A stretch of DNA of 64,000 nt from Leptospira ellinghausenii (GCF_003114815.1 NZ_BFAZ01000006.1:124001-188000); one strand, 5' to 3'; counted from the first letter of the stretch, positions 17,667 through 27,332 are shown. Numbers and translations: made by a program. The notes: a model not told the origin generated them from the letters alone.

Positions 17667-19619
17667 ATGATCCAATATGCGGAAATTGCTCTTAATTTAT
17701 CTTGGGAAAGTAAAACCCTCACTTACTTAGTCCCAAATGAGATGACTGGTTTAAAACCAGGGATGAGAGTCCTTGTTCCACTCAATGGAATGGAATGGGA
17801 TGGAGTTATCATTGAACTCCATGGGAACGAACCAAATTACGAAACATTAACCATTCTCAAACAAATTGATACAGAACCCGTTCTTACAAACGAACAATTA
17901 GATTTAGCCACTTGGATGGCTGACCATTACCTTTCTTCGCTTGGAGAAGCATTATTTCTAATGGTTCCGAAGGGTAAAAAACGGAAAACTGAAAAAGGAA
18001 AAGAATTAATCATCCAATCTGATCTTTTACATCCGTTAAATGACCCACAAAAAATAGCATTCCAAGAGATCAAAAAAAATAATTCTTCCAACACACATTT
18101 GTTATATGGAATTACGGGGAGTGGAAAAACAGAAATATACCTTCATTTGATGTTGGAGATTTTGAAAGAACCAAAAGGGACTGTCATTTTCCTAGTACCT
18201 GAAATTTCACTTACCTATCCCACCATATCTAGGATCGAAACCATTTTTCCTGGTCAAGTTGCAGTTTTACATTCTCACTTACGGATCTCAGAAAAATTTC
18301 AAAATTATTTGGATTTAAAGGAAGGGAAAAAACGAATTTGTATTGGTACAAGATCAGCCATTTTTGCCCCTGTTTCTGACCTAAGGCTTGTCATCATGGA
18401 TGAGGAACATGATGGGTCTTATAAAGAAAACGGATCTCCCCGATACCATGCCCGCCAAGTCGCATTACAAAGAATCCAAAAATCAGGAGGCAAACTTTTA
18501 CTCGGTTCGGCAACACCAAGTGTCGAACTGTATTACCTGGCTAAATCAGGGCAAATTGGATTTTCGAAATTGGAAAAACGAGCCAATCCTTTGGCAAAAT
18601 TACCACAGGTAGAAATGGCAGAAAAACATGAGGACAAAAATCTCATTGTAGGCGATTTACAATTTAAAATCGCTGACCGCCTGAAAAAAAAAGAACAAAT
18701 CATCTTACTTCTGAATAGGCGTGGTTATAATCCATTTATATTTTCACCTAATACAAAAGAGTTTGTACATTGTCCCAAGTGTACAGCAACTTTATGTTTC
18801 CATTCCGACCAAACTGTACGTTGCCATTTATGTGGGTATAAATCTAGTTTTCGCAATTTAAAACAAATGATGGGTGAAGATTTGGAACTTTTTGGAGCTG
18901 GGACACAGAAATTAGAAGAATACTTACTTTCTTTGTTCCCACAAGCAAGGATTGAACGCCTTGATCAGGACAGTTCCAAAAACAAAGATGTAACAAGATC
19001 CGTATTAGAAAAATTAGGGGAAGGGGAACTGGATATTTTGACAGGAACCCAAATGATCGCCAAAGGTTTAGATTATGCCAATGTGACCTTGGTTGGAATT
19101 CTGAACGCCAATCATGGGTTAGGTGTCCCGGATTTTCGTAGTAGCGAAAGAACGTATGCTCTTGTCTCACAGGTGGCTGGTCGTGCCGGACGAGGGGAAA
19201 AACCAGGAGAGGTGATCATCCAATCGAACGATCCCGAACACCCTGTACTCAAAATGGCAAAGGAACAAAATTATCCTGCTTTTTTTGAATGGGAATTACA
19301 ATTTAGAAAAGATTTGTTTTACCCACCTTTTGCCAGGCTTGCAAGACTAGTCTTTCGTTCTAAATACGAAGAGGTAGCAAACAAACAATCAGTGTTTTAT
19401 AGCGAACTCATCAAAGATAAAAAAGATGATTCCATTATCATGTTAGGACCAAGCCAATGTCCATTTTATAAAATTGATAATAACTTCCGTTATCATATTT
19501 TGCTAAAAAGCAAATCGATTTTAGCACTTCGTACTTTATTAAAAGAAACAAAACAAAACTTCAAAGTGGATTCTAAATGTTATATTGAATATGACTTAGA
19601 TCCTTTGGAACTTGTATAA
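17667..19619 (+). CDS. priA: Primosomal replication restart helicase PriA
   Basis: PriA (650 residues) reloads the replisome at stalled forks. The N-terminal DNA-binding domain starts IQYAEIALNL; the helicase core has Walker A GITGSGKTE, DEEH, GSATPS, and the late motif VAGRAGRG. Of the eight zinc cysteines in E. coli PriA, only the inner four remain (CPKC at 369-372 and CHLC at 386-389); the outer CxxC pairs are replaced (FSPNTKE before, KQMMGED after). This would leave one zinc instead of two. The gene is followed after 9 bases by fmt. Confidence 0.93.
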   Translation: MIQYAEIALNLSWESKTLTYLVPNEMTGLKPGMRVLVPLNGMEWDGVIIELHGNEPNYETLTILKQIDTEPVLTNEQLDLATWMADHYLSSLGEALFLMVPKGKKRKTEKGKELIIQSDLLHPLNDPQKIAFQEIKKNNSSNTHLLYGITGSGKTEIYLHLMLEILKEPKGTVIFLVPEISLTYPTISRIETIFPGQVAVLHSHLRISEKFQNYLDLKEGKKRICIGTRSAIFAPVSDLRLVIMDEEHDGSYKENGSPRYHARQVALQRIQKSGGKLLLGSATPSVELYYLAKSGQIGFSKLEKRANPLAKLPQVEMAEKHEDKNLIVGDLQFKIADRLKKKEQIILLLNRRGYNPFIFSPNTKEFVHCPKCTATLCFHSDQTVRCHLCGYKSSFRNLKQMMGEDLELFGAGTQKLEEYLLSLFPQARIERLDQDSSKNKDVTRSVLEKLGEGELDILTGTQMIAKGLDYANVTLVGILNANHGLGVPDFRSSERTYALVSQVAGRAGRGEKPGEVIIQSNDPEHPVLKMAKEQNYPAFFEWELQFRKDLFYPPFARLARLVFRSKYEEVANKQSVFYSELIKDKKDDSIIMLGPSQCPFYKIDNNFRYHILLKSKSILALRTLLKETKQNFKVDSKCYIEYDLDPLELV

Positions 19620-19628
19620 GGAATCGTT

Positions 19629-20597
19629 ATGAAACTTTCAATTGGGTATTTTGGTTCCCCGGAACATTCTAAAGAATTATTACGTATGATCCTTGATGCC
19701 GGGATCCATGTGGATTTTGTAGTGACCAATGTGGACAAACCTGTGGGTCGAAAACAAATCATCACACCCACTCCTGTAAAAACCCTCGCCGAGGAAAGAG
19801 GAATTCCCATCATCCAATCGATGCGCCTTCGCACCGATGAGGGAGCACAAACACAAATTCTCTCCTACAAGTCACCTGTACATGTGGTGTATGCCTATGG
19901 TTCGATCGTGCCTGAAATAGTGTTTATGGATCCTAAATGGGGCAGTATCAATTTACATGGAAGTCTCCTTCCCAAATACAGAGGTGCTTCTCCAGTACAA
20001 AGTGCTCTCCTCCATGGAGAAGAAGTCACTGGGTTTACCATCCAATACCTTGCAAAAGAAGTTGATTCGGGCGATATCATTTCCCAAAAGTCTTGGAAGA
20101 TTCCAAAGGAAGAGACAACAGGATCTCTCTTGCAAAAGATCACATCATTAGGGGGAGAAGCGATTATCCATCTCTTAAAAACTTTGGAATCCACTGGCGA
20201 CCGCTGGAAAGGATCCCCGCAGAATGCAAATGAAGCCACACATTGCCAAAAGATCACGGCAAACCATAGACCAGTTCTCTGGGAAAAATCGGCAAAGGAA
20301 ATCCACAACCAAATCCGAGCTCTGTACCCAGACCCACTCGCAACCACTCAATTCCGGGAAAAAAAGCTCATCCTTGTCTCCTCTGATTTGCTAGACAAAA
20401 ATGCAGAAGAGGTCCCGATCCCAGAAGGTGCAAAACCGGGTTCCTTTTTTCTCTACCAGAAAAAAAGGCTTTTCTGTCTCTGTGGAGACGGAAACCTGCT
20501 TGGTATAGATACCTTACAACCCGAAGGGAAAAAACCCATGAAAGGTTTTGAATTTTTTAATGGGGCACGGGTTTTAGCCGGAGAATCATTTACGTGA
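19629..20597 (+). CDS. fmt: Methionyl-tRNA formyltransferase
   Basis: Fmt (322 residues) formylates initiator Met-tRNA with 10-formyl-THF. Landmarks are the start YFGSPEHSKELL, the catalytic INLHGSLLPKYRGASP and TGFTIQYLAKEVDSGDI, then a C-terminal OB-like domain. A GGAATC precedes the ATG. The stop region overlaps the GTG of the next gene by 4 bases. The order priA-fmt matches many bacteria, although def is absent here. Confidence 0.92.
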   Translation: MKLSIGYFGSPEHSKELLRMILDAGIHVDFVVTNVDKPVGRKQIITPTPVKTLAEERGIPIIQSMRLRTDEGAQTQILSYKSPVHVVYAYGSIVPEIVFMDPKWGSINLHGSLLPKYRGASPVQSALLHGEEVTGFTIQYLAKEVDSGDIISQKSWKIPKEETTGSLLQKITSLGGEAIIHLLKTLESTGDRWKGSPQNANEATHCQKITANHRPVLWEKSAKEIHNQIRALYPDPLATTQFREKKLILVSSDLLDKNAEEVPIPEGAKPGSFFLYQKKRLFCLCGDGNLLGIDTLQPEGKKPMKGFEFFNGARVLAGESFT

Positions 20598-21613
20598 AAG
20601 AAAAGTTTCTTAAAATTTTACCTTACAGTGGTTATGTTCTATTTGTTTCCTTAGGACTTTTAGTATTTTTTGTCGCTGCCTTCCTCGTTGTCGTGGTTCG
20701 TACCAAAGAAGAACAAAAGGTAATGATGCCTTATGTGATTGGGAAAAACTACATTGAAGTGCATAACGAACTCCAACGTTTGCAACTCAAGGTGCGATTG
20801 GAATCGGAACGGATCCCTGAAAAAACAGATGGGATCATTCTAAGCCAGTCCATTGATGCGGGAAAAGAAGTAGAGGCTGGATCCAAATTGTACCTTACCG
20901 TCAACATTGGGTTTGACCGAGTGACTATCCCCGATGTCAAAGGACAAGATCTCAAACGTGCCAAGGCCATTTTGGAAAAAGTATTATCTGGTGAAGTCTA
21001 TGTTCCCTTACAAATTGGTGGGATCACTTATGTTCCTGCAGTGGGAGATGAACCGGCTGACACCATCATTGACCAAATCCCTGCACCAGGAAAAGAAACA
21101 CATTCAGGTGAAAAAATTTACCTCCTTGTGACAGAAACAAATCCAGATAAAAAAACGAGCCAAACTTTAAAAGACGGCTCCGATGAATCCAAGTTAGTTG
21201 GAATTCCCGTGCCTTTTGCTGTGGATTATCTACAAAGGAAAAAAATTCCCTACCGCATCAAAGAAGCCACAAAACCAGAGTTTCGTGAAGGGCATGGACT
21301 TGTTTCTTCCTTTGAATTAAAACCAACGGGTGCTGAAATTGGAGCATTTTATCTCAAACCTTCTACTTCTCTTGTCCAAGATTATGAATTTTTAGAATAC
21401 GAAATCGATGATGATGATGTATATTCGGCTAAGGTGAGTTATACCAAACCTGGTGAAGGCGTAGAAATCGAAAAAGAAATTCTAACAAGCCAAAGCCTAA
21501 AAGAAGATGAAATGGTACGTTTGGTTGTCCATCGTTTCGCCAATACCAAAGTCACTCTTTTGGGAAAAGAAACGGGTGTTGCCAAAGTTTGGAAATTAAA
21601 AGGACAATACTAA
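20594..21613 (+). CDS. PASTA-domain membrane protein without kinase
   Basis: The 339-residue product has a short cytoplasmic tail, one transmembrane segment (about residues 13-36) and then PASTA repeats on the outer face: [35 protein letters not shown] and a third, weaker unit from [20 protein letters not shown] domains bind peptidoglycan fragments or beta-lactams in PrkC/StkP and PBP2x. No kinase or transpeptidase domain is present. It is located between fmt and rpe, where many bacteria encode the PASTA kinase PrkC. Start is GTG at 20594. A role in envelope sensing or septal peptidoglycan binding is inferred. Confidence 0.85.
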   Translation: MKEKFLKILPYSGYVLFVSLGLLVFFVAAFLVVVVRTKEEQKVMMPYVIGKNYIEVHNELQRLQLKVRLESERIPEKTDGIILSQSIDAGKEVEAGSKLYLTVNIGFDRVTIPDVKGQDLKRAKAILEKVLSGEVYVPLQIGGITYVPAVGDEPADTIIDQIPAPGKETHSGEKIYLLVTETNPDKKTSQTLKDGSDESKLVGIPVPFAVDYLQRKKIPYRIKEATKPEFREGHGLVSSFELKPTGAEIGAFYLKPSTSLVQDYEFLEYEIDDDDVYSAKVSYTKPGEGVEIEKEILTSQSLKEDEMVRLVVHRFANTKVTLLGKETGVAKVWKLKGQY

Positions 21614-21614
21614 G

Positions 21615-22277
21615 ATGAAAATATCAGCATCCATTCTTGCCGCAAAACTCACTGGCCTTTCTTCGGAACTACCTACATATAAACAAGAGAATATTGATCT
21701 CATCCATATTGATGTGATGGATGGGAATTTTGTACCACAAATCTCCTTTGGGGAAGCTTTCACAAAGGAAGTCAAATCACACACAGACATCCCTCTGGAT
21801 GTTCACCTCATGGTGAGTAACCCTGAACTCCATGTTCCAAAATACTTTGATCTGAAGCCTTACTGCATTACTTTCCATATTGAAACGACCAATTTCTCGG
21901 TTCGTCTTGCAGAAGAGATCAAAAAACAAGGGATCAAAGTGGGTGTTTCCTTAAACCCACAAACTCCTCCTGAATCCATCTCACAAATTTTACCGTATTT
22001 GGACCTGGTACTTCTCATGACAGTGGACCCTGGTTTTTATGGGCAATCCTTTGTGAAATCGGGTTTTGAAAAAATCGCCGCGGTTCGCAAACTCACAAAA
22101 CCATACAATATCGAACTGGAAGTGGATGGGGGAGTGAACGAATCCAATATGGAAGAACTCGCAAAACTGGGTGTTGACATCACTGTTGTGGGCTCTGGGC
22201 TCTACAAAACGGGAGATCCTAACGCTCAAGGTAAAAAATTAAAGGAACTTGCTGCAAGTGCTAGAACTCGCTCTTGA
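21615..22277 (+). CDS. rpe: Ribulose-phosphate 3-epimerase
   Basis: Rpe (220 residues) interconverts ribulose-5-phosphate and xylulose-5-phosphate in the pentose phosphate pathway. The TIM-barrel signature residues are visible: SASILAA at the start, [30 protein letters not shown] and EVDGGVN. The ATG is 1 base after the PASTA gene stop. It belongs to the priA-fmt-PASTA-rpe transcript. Confidence 0.95.
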   Translation: MKISASILAAKLTGLSSELPTYKQENIDLIHIDVMDGNFVPQISFGEAFTKEVKSHTDIPLDVHLMVSNPELHVPKYFDLKPYCITFHIETTNFSVRLAEEIKKQGIKVGVSLNPQTPPESISQILPYLDLVLLMTVDPGFYGQSFVKSGFEKIAAVRKLTKPYNIELEVDGGVNESNMEELAKLGVDITVVGSGLYKTGDPNAQGKKLKELAASARTRS

Positions 22278-22324
22278 CAGAACGTCCCTATTTAAAAAAC
22301 TCGCTAGAAAAGGGGTATTTTTCC

Positions 22325-22582
22325 TTGGTTAAATTAAGATTACAAAGAACGGGAACAAAAGCAGACCCGCACTATCGCATTGTTGCAGCAGACATTCGCG
22401 CTCCACGAGATGGAAAGTTCATCGAAGCGATCGGACACTTTCATCCAACTGCTTCTGCTGTTAAAAAAGCTACTTTCAACGAAGAAAAAACTCTTTCTTG
22501 GTTAAAAAAAGGCGCACAACCAACTGAGACTGTACTCGCTCTTTTGAAAAAAGACGACGTTTGGTCAAAATTCAAAGGTTAG
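22325..22582 (+). CDS. rpsP: 30S ribosomal protein S16
   Basis: The S16 core ([19 protein letters not shown]) begins at a TTG at 22325 with AAAAGGGG about 10 bases upstream; this gives 85 residues, the usual length. An in-frame ATG-less extension back to 22274 would add 17 unlikely residues and overlap rpe, so I reject it. S16 helps early 30S assembly. It heads the conserved rpsP-khpA-rimM-trmD-rplS block. Confidence 0.95.
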   Translation: MVKLRLQRTGTKADPHYRIVAADIRAPRDGKFIEAIGHFHPTASAVKKATFNEEKTLSWLKKGAQPTETVLALLKKDDVWSKFKG

Positions 22583-22589
22583 TCTGTTT

Positions 22590-22820
22590 ATGGATTCCTT
22601 AGTTCGTTATATCGTGACATCTCTCGTTGACCAACCAGACCAGGTAGCTGTCAACCAAGTACCCGGAGAGGAAGAAACTGTGATCGAACTTCGGGTGGCT
22701 CCAAAAGACCTCGGGAAGGTGATCGGAAAAAACGGAAGGATTGCAAAATCTCTTCGTACGGTCTTACAAGCCGCGGGAACCAAACAAGGCAAAAACTATA
22801 CTTTAGAAATTGTCGACTAA
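22590..22820 (+). CDS. khpA: KH-domain RNA-binding protein KhpA
   Basis: A 76-residue single-KH protein with the KH signature [16 protein letters not shown] (GxxG loop GKNG). KhpA binds RNA, often as a dimer with KhpB. The location between rpsP and rimM is the same as in most bacteria (ylqC in Bacillus). The rimM start overlaps its 3' end. Confidence 0.93.
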   Translation: MDSLVRYIVTSLVDQPDQVAVNQVPGEEETVIELRVAPKDLGKVIGKNGRIAKSLRTVLQAAGTKQGKNYTLEIVD

Positions 22821-23346
22821 ACCAAGTTTAGTGAAAGTGGGGGTCTTTGGATCCTCACATGGAATCAAAGGGTTCATCAAAGTTTTCACAGAAGGGGAAA
22901 CACTGAGATCCTTGAAAGCTCCTACCAGTTGCACTGTCCAAGATCCACTTGGCAAAACCGCAACGATTGATATTGAATCAATCAAATCCAATGGAAATCA
23001 TTATCTCGTAAAGATCAAAGGGTATGACACTCCCGAGACAGTTGTGAAGTATCGTGGGTTTTCCTTGCTTTGGAAAAAGGAAGACCTTCCGAAACCAAAC
23101 GATGGAGAAATTTATACAGAAGACTTAATTGGTCTCGAAACCATTTCCAAAGAAACCAAAACACCACTTGGTTACAAAGTCACTGACGTCATCGATAACC
23201 CAGCACACCCTATCTTAGAATGTAAACCCACTTCTGGCGAAGGGGAAACCATCCTTGTTCCCTTTCTCAATCGTTTTGTGGGTGATTGGAATTTAGAAGG
23301 GAAAACACTTGAGATAATCCAATGGGAGCAGTGGTTTGAGGTTTAA
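22810..23346 (+). CDS. rimM: Ribosome maturation factor RimM
   Basis: RimM (178 residues) aids 16S processing of the 30S head by binding S19. The N-terminal domain shows [16 protein letters not shown] and the C-terminal PRC-barrel shows [25 protein letters not shown] followed by [10 protein letters not shown]. The start is TTG at 22810, overlapping khpA by 11 bases; a GTG at 22831 is the other choice. It overlaps trmD by 11 bases. Confidence 0.93.
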   Translation: MSTKPSLVKVGVFGSSHGIKGFIKVFTEGETLRSLKAPTSCTVQDPLGKTATIDIESIKSNGNHYLVKIKGYDTPETVVKYRGFSLLWKKEDLPKPNDGEIYTEDLIGLETISKETKTPLGYKVTDVIDNPAHPILECKPTSGEGETILVPFLNRFVGDWNLEGKTLEIIQWEQWFEV

Positions 23347-23989
23347 TTTCATCACCCTTTTCCCTGAAAAGATCACATCTTATTTTGATACTGGAATTCC
23401 TGGAAAAGCGGTAAAACAAGGGGTTGTGGAAATAAGCACGGTCCACTTGCGAGACTTTGCCGACAACAAACACCAAAAGGTAGATGATACCATTTACGGT
23501 GGTGGTCCAGGCATGTTATTACAGGTGGGACCCATATACCGTGCCCTGGAATCCCTTGGGGAAAAGAAAGGTAAGGTCATTTTACTCAGTCCCTCAGGCG
23601 AACTTTTCAACCAAACCCTTGCCCGTGAAATTTTTGAATCTTCTGATACCTTTACCTTGATTTCGGGTTATTATGAAGGGGTCGATCATCGTGTCACGGA
23701 GCATTTAATTGACAGGGAAGTGGCCATTGGAAACTATGTTATTTCATCGGGGGATTTAGCTGCTCTCGTTGTGGCAGATTGCCTGTCTCGGTTTGTACCG
23801 GGGTTTTTAGGGAAGGAAGAAAGCCTTCTCGAAGAATCGCACAACGAAACGGAAGAATTAGAATACCCCCAGTATACAAAACCCTATGATTTTATGGGTT
23901 GGACTGTTCCTGACGTGCTCCTCGGTGGACATCATGAAGAGATCCGGAAATGGCGGCAAAAAAACCGCAAAACAAGAAATCATTCTTAG
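23336..23989 (+). CDS. trmD: tRNA (guanine-N1)-methyltransferase
   Basis: TrmD (217 residues) makes m1G37 in tRNAs to prevent frameshifting. The SPOUT knot is visible in [32 protein letters not shown] and [11 protein letters not shown]. It is slightly short against the usual 230-250, with the C-terminal helical part ending right after [10 protein letters not shown]. Start is TTG at 23336 inside rimM. Confidence 0.94.
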   Translation: MRFNFITLFPEKITSYFDTGIPGKAVKQGVVEISTVHLRDFADNKHQKVDDTIYGGGPGMLLQVGPIYRALESLGEKKGKVILLSPSGELFNQTLAREIFESSDTFTLISGYYEGVDHRVTEHLIDREVAIGNYVISSGDLAALVVADCLSRFVPGFLGKEESLLEESHNETEELEYPQYTKPYDFMGWTVPDVLLGGHHEEIRKWRQKNRKTRNHS

Positions 23990-23997
23990 AGGAAGCC

Positions 23998-24429
23998 ATG
24001 AATCAGATTCTAGAAACAGCACTCGCAGGCGAAGCAAAGAACGAACTTAATTTCGAAATTGGTGATACTGTAAAAGTTCACTACAAAATCGTTGAATCTG
24101 GAAAAGAACGTGTTCAGGTTTACGAAGGTGTTGTGATCTCTATTGCGAACAAATCACAAAGCAAAACTTTCACTGTAAGACGTGTTTCTTACGATATCGG
24201 TGTGGAACGTATTTTCCCACTCCATAGCCCAAGGATTGCAAAAATTGAACTCGTTCGGAAAGGATCTGTTCGTCGTGCAAAACTCTTTTATCTTCGAGAT
24301 AAAAAAGGAAAAGCAGGACGTATCAAAGAAAGAAAAGGCGGACAAGCAATTGTTGCCAAAGATAAAAAGAGACAGGACGAAGCTTCTAAGGCAGCGAAAG
24401 CAGCCACAGCAGAAGCACCTAGCGCATAA
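23998..24429 (+). CDS. rplS: 50S ribosomal protein L19
   Basis: L19 (143 residues) starts at ATG 23998 behind AGAGGAAG; an in-frame ATG at 23950 inside trmD is less likely. Core sequence includes [19 protein letters not shown] and [14 protein letters not shown] basic and alanine-rich C-terminal tail ([16 protein letters not shown]) extends past the usual end at about residue 115. L19 sits at the 30S-50S interface. An intrinsic terminator follows 14 bases after the stop. Confidence 0.95.
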   Translation: MNQILETALAGEAKNELNFEIGDTVKVHYKIVESGKERVQVYEGVVISIANKSQSKTFTVRRVSYDIGVERIFPLHSPRIAKIELVRKGSVRRAKLFYLRDKKGKAGRIKERKGGQAIVAKDKKRQDEASKAAKAATAEAPSA

Positions 24430-24442
24430 TTTCTTTCGATCT

Positions 24443-24467
24443 AACGGCCATCAAACGGCCGTTTTTT
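24443..24467 (+). terminator. Intrinsic terminator after rplS
   Basis: AACGGCC (24443-24449) and GGCCGTT (24457-24463) form a perfect 7-bp stem around a 7-base loop, followed by six Ts (24462-24467). It ends the rpsP-rplS block and lies directly before rnhB. Confidence 0.88.
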
Positions 24468-24479
24468 CCTGAATTCCAA

Positions 24480-25187
24480 ATCCCTGATTGTAACAGCTTT
24501 TCCTTTGATGAAGCGGGGCGTGGCACACTTGCAGGACCTGTTTCCATCGGTTGTGTATCCTTTGGCATCCAAACTTTAAAACAAATCCAGTCGGGTGAAA
24601 TTTTAAAAGGCCTCCGCGACTCTAAAAAAATCCCGGAACCCAAACGACTCGAACTCCGGAAGGAGATTTTAAAACACGTCGAATATTGGCATGTATCCTT
24701 TGTTAGCTCTAAATACATCGACAAGTTCAATATCAACCAAGCTATCTTTTATGGGATAAACCGTGCCTTACCGAAAGGTTCGTCCGCAATGGGACGAACC
24801 AAACAAATTGGGAATCTGATCCCCAATTCCCAAAATAAAGGTTTAGATCCCGTTTCGACTTTCGAAAAGAAACCCTTTCTCTTTTTGGACGGAAACTACA
24901 AACTCAAAATCACGAACCCCATCGAAGGTTACCTATCAATTCCTAAGGGAGATGATTTAATACCATCGATTTCTGCGGCTTCAATCCTTGCGAAAACCTT
25001 CCGAGATGAATATATGGAAAAGATGGATCGGAAATATCCTGGGTATGGTTTTGCCAAACACAAAGGGTATGGTACGGAAGAACACAGGGACGCACTTCGG
25101 AAACTTGGAATTTCTCCCATCCATCGGTTGAGTTTTTGTGATTTTCTCCGAAGGGAAGGAAGTGAGCCCTCTCTTTTCCCCACTTAA
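24480..25187 (+). CDS. rnhB: Ribonuclease HII, start codon unresolved
   Basis: The reading frame encodes RNase HII, which removes RNA or single ribonucleotides from DNA hybrids. FDEAGRGTLAGPVSIG is the family motif (GT where GP is usual), with further acidic residues in FLDGNYKL and in DEYMEKMDRKYPGYGFAKHKGYGT. A segment of about 35 residues around 24780-24880 looks like an insertion. No ATG, GTG or TTG lies in frame between the terminator and the first motif; I mark the frame from an ATC at 24480, but ATT/ATC initiation, an error or a small frameshift cannot be told apart. The end overlaps the next gene. Confidence 0.85.
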   Translation: MPDCNSFSFDEAGRGTLAGPVSIGCVSFGIQTLKQIQSGEILKGLRDSKKIPEPKRLELRKEILKHVEYWHVSFVSSKYIDKFNINQAIFYGINRALPKGSSAMGRTKQIGNLIPNSQNKGLDPVSTFEKKPFLFLDGNYKLKITNPIEGYLSIPKGDDLIPSISAASILAKTFRDEYMEKMDRKYPGYGFAKHKGYGTEEHRDALRKLGISPIHRLSFCDFLRREGSEPSLFPT

Positions 25188-25836
25188 TGTTTCTGGTAAT
25201 ACCCTTTTCCAACTCCTCCGTTCGATCGGAAAACAGGTCCCACAAGAATCAGAGACAAACCGAAGTTTGGTCAAAAAGCCAAACAACCAAATCCAAAAAC
25301 AAACAGGGAATCTTTCCCTAGAGAAGATTCTTGGAAACGAAAAACCCTTACCAAAGGAGAAACTTACTGTTTCCCATCATTTTACAAATGGCAAGGCCAA
25401 GGAATTATCGCGTTGGGAAAGTTTTACAAAATATAGCGGAAACGATTCCAGGACCAGTGAACCTACTTCCCTAAAAGGCATTTGGAATTTTTTCCTCGGA
25501 GAATCGAAGGGAACAGATTTTCTATCCGTTCATAAACGTGAAAAAAAAGAGAACCTAGAGATGGTCGTGGAACCAAATGAAAAAGGATTCACGCTCTATG
25601 TATTTTGGAAGGCTTTGGGGTTTGGTCCATTGGGCATTCTTTTTTATTATGAACCAGAAAACCAAAATCCTGTGAATATCGAGTTCGTGGGTCATGGAAA
25701 GGAAAAGGAAGAAACTCATTCGGTTTCACGAGACCTCAAACAGAAGTTACAGGATTTACTACGGGACTTCCCTCAAATTGGAAGTATCAATTTTGAGGAA
25801 TGGAACCAATCTTCCTATAACGGGGATTATAGATGA
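25162..25836 (+). CDS. FliK-C-terminal-like protein (YlqG-like position)
   Basis: A 224-residue protein from the GTG at 25162 (GAAGGGAAGG just before it; a GTG at 25138 is possible). Residues 1-130 are polar and low in hydrophobics, and the last 90 have the alternating pattern of the flagellar hook-length domain FliK_C: VVEPNEKGFTLYVFWKALGFGPLGILFYYEPENQN, then a paired helix region. In Bacillus the gene between rnhB and the flhB-like ylqH (ylqG) is a counterpart by position. It overlaps rnhB by 26 bases and the FlhB-like gene by 4. Homology to FliK is a pattern-level inference. Confidence 0.55.
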   Translation: MSPLFSPLNVSGNTLFQLLRSIGKQVPQESETNRSLVKKPNNQIQKQTGNLSLEKILGNEKPLPKEKLTVSHHFTNGKAKELSRWESFTKYSGNDSRTSEPTSLKGIWNFFLGESKGTDFLSVHKREKKENLEMVVEPNEKGFTLYVFWKALGFGPLGILFYYEPENQNPVNIEFVGHGKEKEETHSVSRDLKQKLQDLLRDFPQIGSINFEEWNQSSYNGDYR

Positions 25837-26093
25837 AAAGGAAAATGGTAGCCCTTGCTTACAACCCCAAAGAACAGATTGCGCCAAAAGTTGTCGCCAA
25901 AGCAGAAGGGAATTTGGCAAATCATTTAGTTCGCATTGCAGAAGAGGCAGGTGTCTTCATTGTGAGGGATGAAGTGATGGTAAGTACACTAGAACATCTC
26001 CCCAATGGGAAAGAAATTCCAAGAGAATTGTATGAAGTGGTCGCAGCTGTCTTTCGAATCCTGGTTTTAGAAAGAGAAAAGAAAAACAATTGA
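25833..26093 (+). CDS. FlhB C-terminal domain-like protein
   Basis: 86 residues matching the cytoplasmic C-terminal domain of the flagellar/type III export switch FlhB: VALAYNPKEQIAPKVVAKAEGNLANHLVRIAEEAGVFIVRDE and PRELYEVVAAVFRIL. The membrane part is absent and the sequence begins where the autocleavage NPTH would end; here NPKE lacks it. Orphan FlhB-C proteins occur next to rnhB in other bacteria (YlqH). Together with the upstream FliK-like gene it forms a miniature of the FliK-FlhB pair. Function is unknown. Confidence 0.8.
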   Translation: MKRKMVALAYNPKEQIAPKVVAKAEGNLANHLVRIAEEAGVFIVRDEVMVSTLEHLPNGKEIPRELYEVVAAVFRILVLEREKKNN

Positions 26094-26127
26094 TGTTTCT
26101 ACGCTTCCTACTAAGATTTACGCAATT

Positions 26128-27315
26128 ATGCGGAAAATATCCATACGTGACTTAGAAGCTGGTTCTAAGTTTACTAAGTCTCTTTACCTGGATAAGGATA
26201 CTGTATTTGTTGGAGCCGACCAACCTATTACTCAACAAGACTTAGACCGTCTCGTGCAATTTGGAATCACGTTTATCCTGACCGATGGAGAAAAAGTCAC
26301 AGCGGATCTAAATGACAAATCCTCTGCTACCAGTGGGCCTGGTTATTTTGATACCAACCTTCCTTTTTACCAAGATGATGAAAACTCCACTCGGTACAAA
26401 TACCTTCTAGAAAAGGCCAATTCATCCAAAGTTGAATTTAATGCAGTATTCAAAGATTGTTTTGACTTAGTTCAAAAAACATATAAATCAGCATCGGAAG
26501 GACGTTATACGGAAATACGAGAGTTCAGAGAAATAGCGGAACGAATTGCCGATCATACAAAAACTAACGCACAGATTCCCATTTTACTTTTGTCTCATTC
26601 CCACGCAGGGTATTACCTTTACACTCACATTTGTTATGCGACCTTTTTTTCTGTGATGTTGGGAAACTTCTTAGAGTTCTCAAGACCCAAACTCATTGAT
26701 TTAGCCCTTGCTTCTCTTTTTGCTGACATCGGAATGGTCACTGTCCCTGAAGAAGTTTCTGAAAAAAAAGGCAATCTTACGGAACTGGATTTAAAGACCA
26801 TCAAACGCCACCCGGTGACTGGTTATCAAATTCTCACCCAAAGGTTAAAATTAAAAAACTCACTTGCGATTGTTGCTTTGCAACACCATGAAGCAGTGGA
26901 TGGATCAGGATACCCACAACGAATCCTTGCCAATCAAATTGAAGAACTCACAAAAGTATTTATGATTGCCGACCAATTTGCAGCTATGATCCACCCAAGG
27001 CCTTACCGTGCCGCCATCCTTCCTTATGAAGCGATGAAGATCATGATCAGTGAAAACGTGAACCGTTTTGATTTAAAAATGGTAAGGCTCTTTTTAAATA
27101 AACTTTCTATGTTCCCAGTGGGGTCCGGAGTTGTACTTTCTGACCTCAGAATGGGTATGGTGATTGAATCCAATAAAGACAAACCACTAAGGCCTGTTAT
27201 CCGTGTCACAAAAGATGCAGATGGCAAACGGCTAAAACATCTGGAATTTGTAGATTTAATGAAAGATTTAAATTTGTACATCCAACAAGCCATTCCATTC
27301 TCTCAAATTTACTAG
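26128..27315 (+). CDS. HD-GYP-like domain protein with altered HD motif
   Basis: A 395-residue protein with an N-terminal DUF3391-like segment (about 1-60) and a C-terminal HD-GYP domain. HD-GYP enzymes hydrolyse cyclic di-GMP. Here the HD pair reads Ala199-Asp200 (LFADIGM instead of LLHDIGK), while the downstream RHPVTGYQIL, LQHHEAVDGSGYP and MIADQFAAM are kept. With the metal-binding histidine missing, catalysis is uncertain; it may be a c-di-GMP sensor. It lies 34 bases after the FlhB-like gene and 17 before the YraN-like gene. Confidence 0.8.
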   Translation: MRKISIRDLEAGSKFTKSLYLDKDTVFVGADQPITQQDLDRLVQFGITFILTDGEKVTADLNDKSSATSGPGYFDTNLPFYQDDENSTRYKYLLEKANSSKVEFNAVFKDCFDLVQKTYKSASEGRYTEIREFREIAERIADHTKTNAQIPILLLSHSHAGYYLYTHICYATFFSVMLGNFLEFSRPKLIDLALASLFADIGMVTVPEEVSEKKGNLTELDLKTIKRHPVTGYQILTQRLKLKNSLAIVALQHHEAVDGSGYPQRILANQIEELTKVFMIADQFAAMIHPRPYRAAILPYEAMKIMISENVNRFDLKMVRLFLNKLSMFPVGSGVVLSDLRMGMVIESNKDKPLRPVIRVTKDADGKRLKHLEFVDLMKDLNLYIQQAIPFSQIY

Positions 27316-27332
27316 AGATTGGTAATACGATC

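Noticed and set aside
22274..22324. Longer S16 N-terminus
   Set aside because: The S16 core starts at TTG 22325 with a ribosome site; the extension overlaps rpe.
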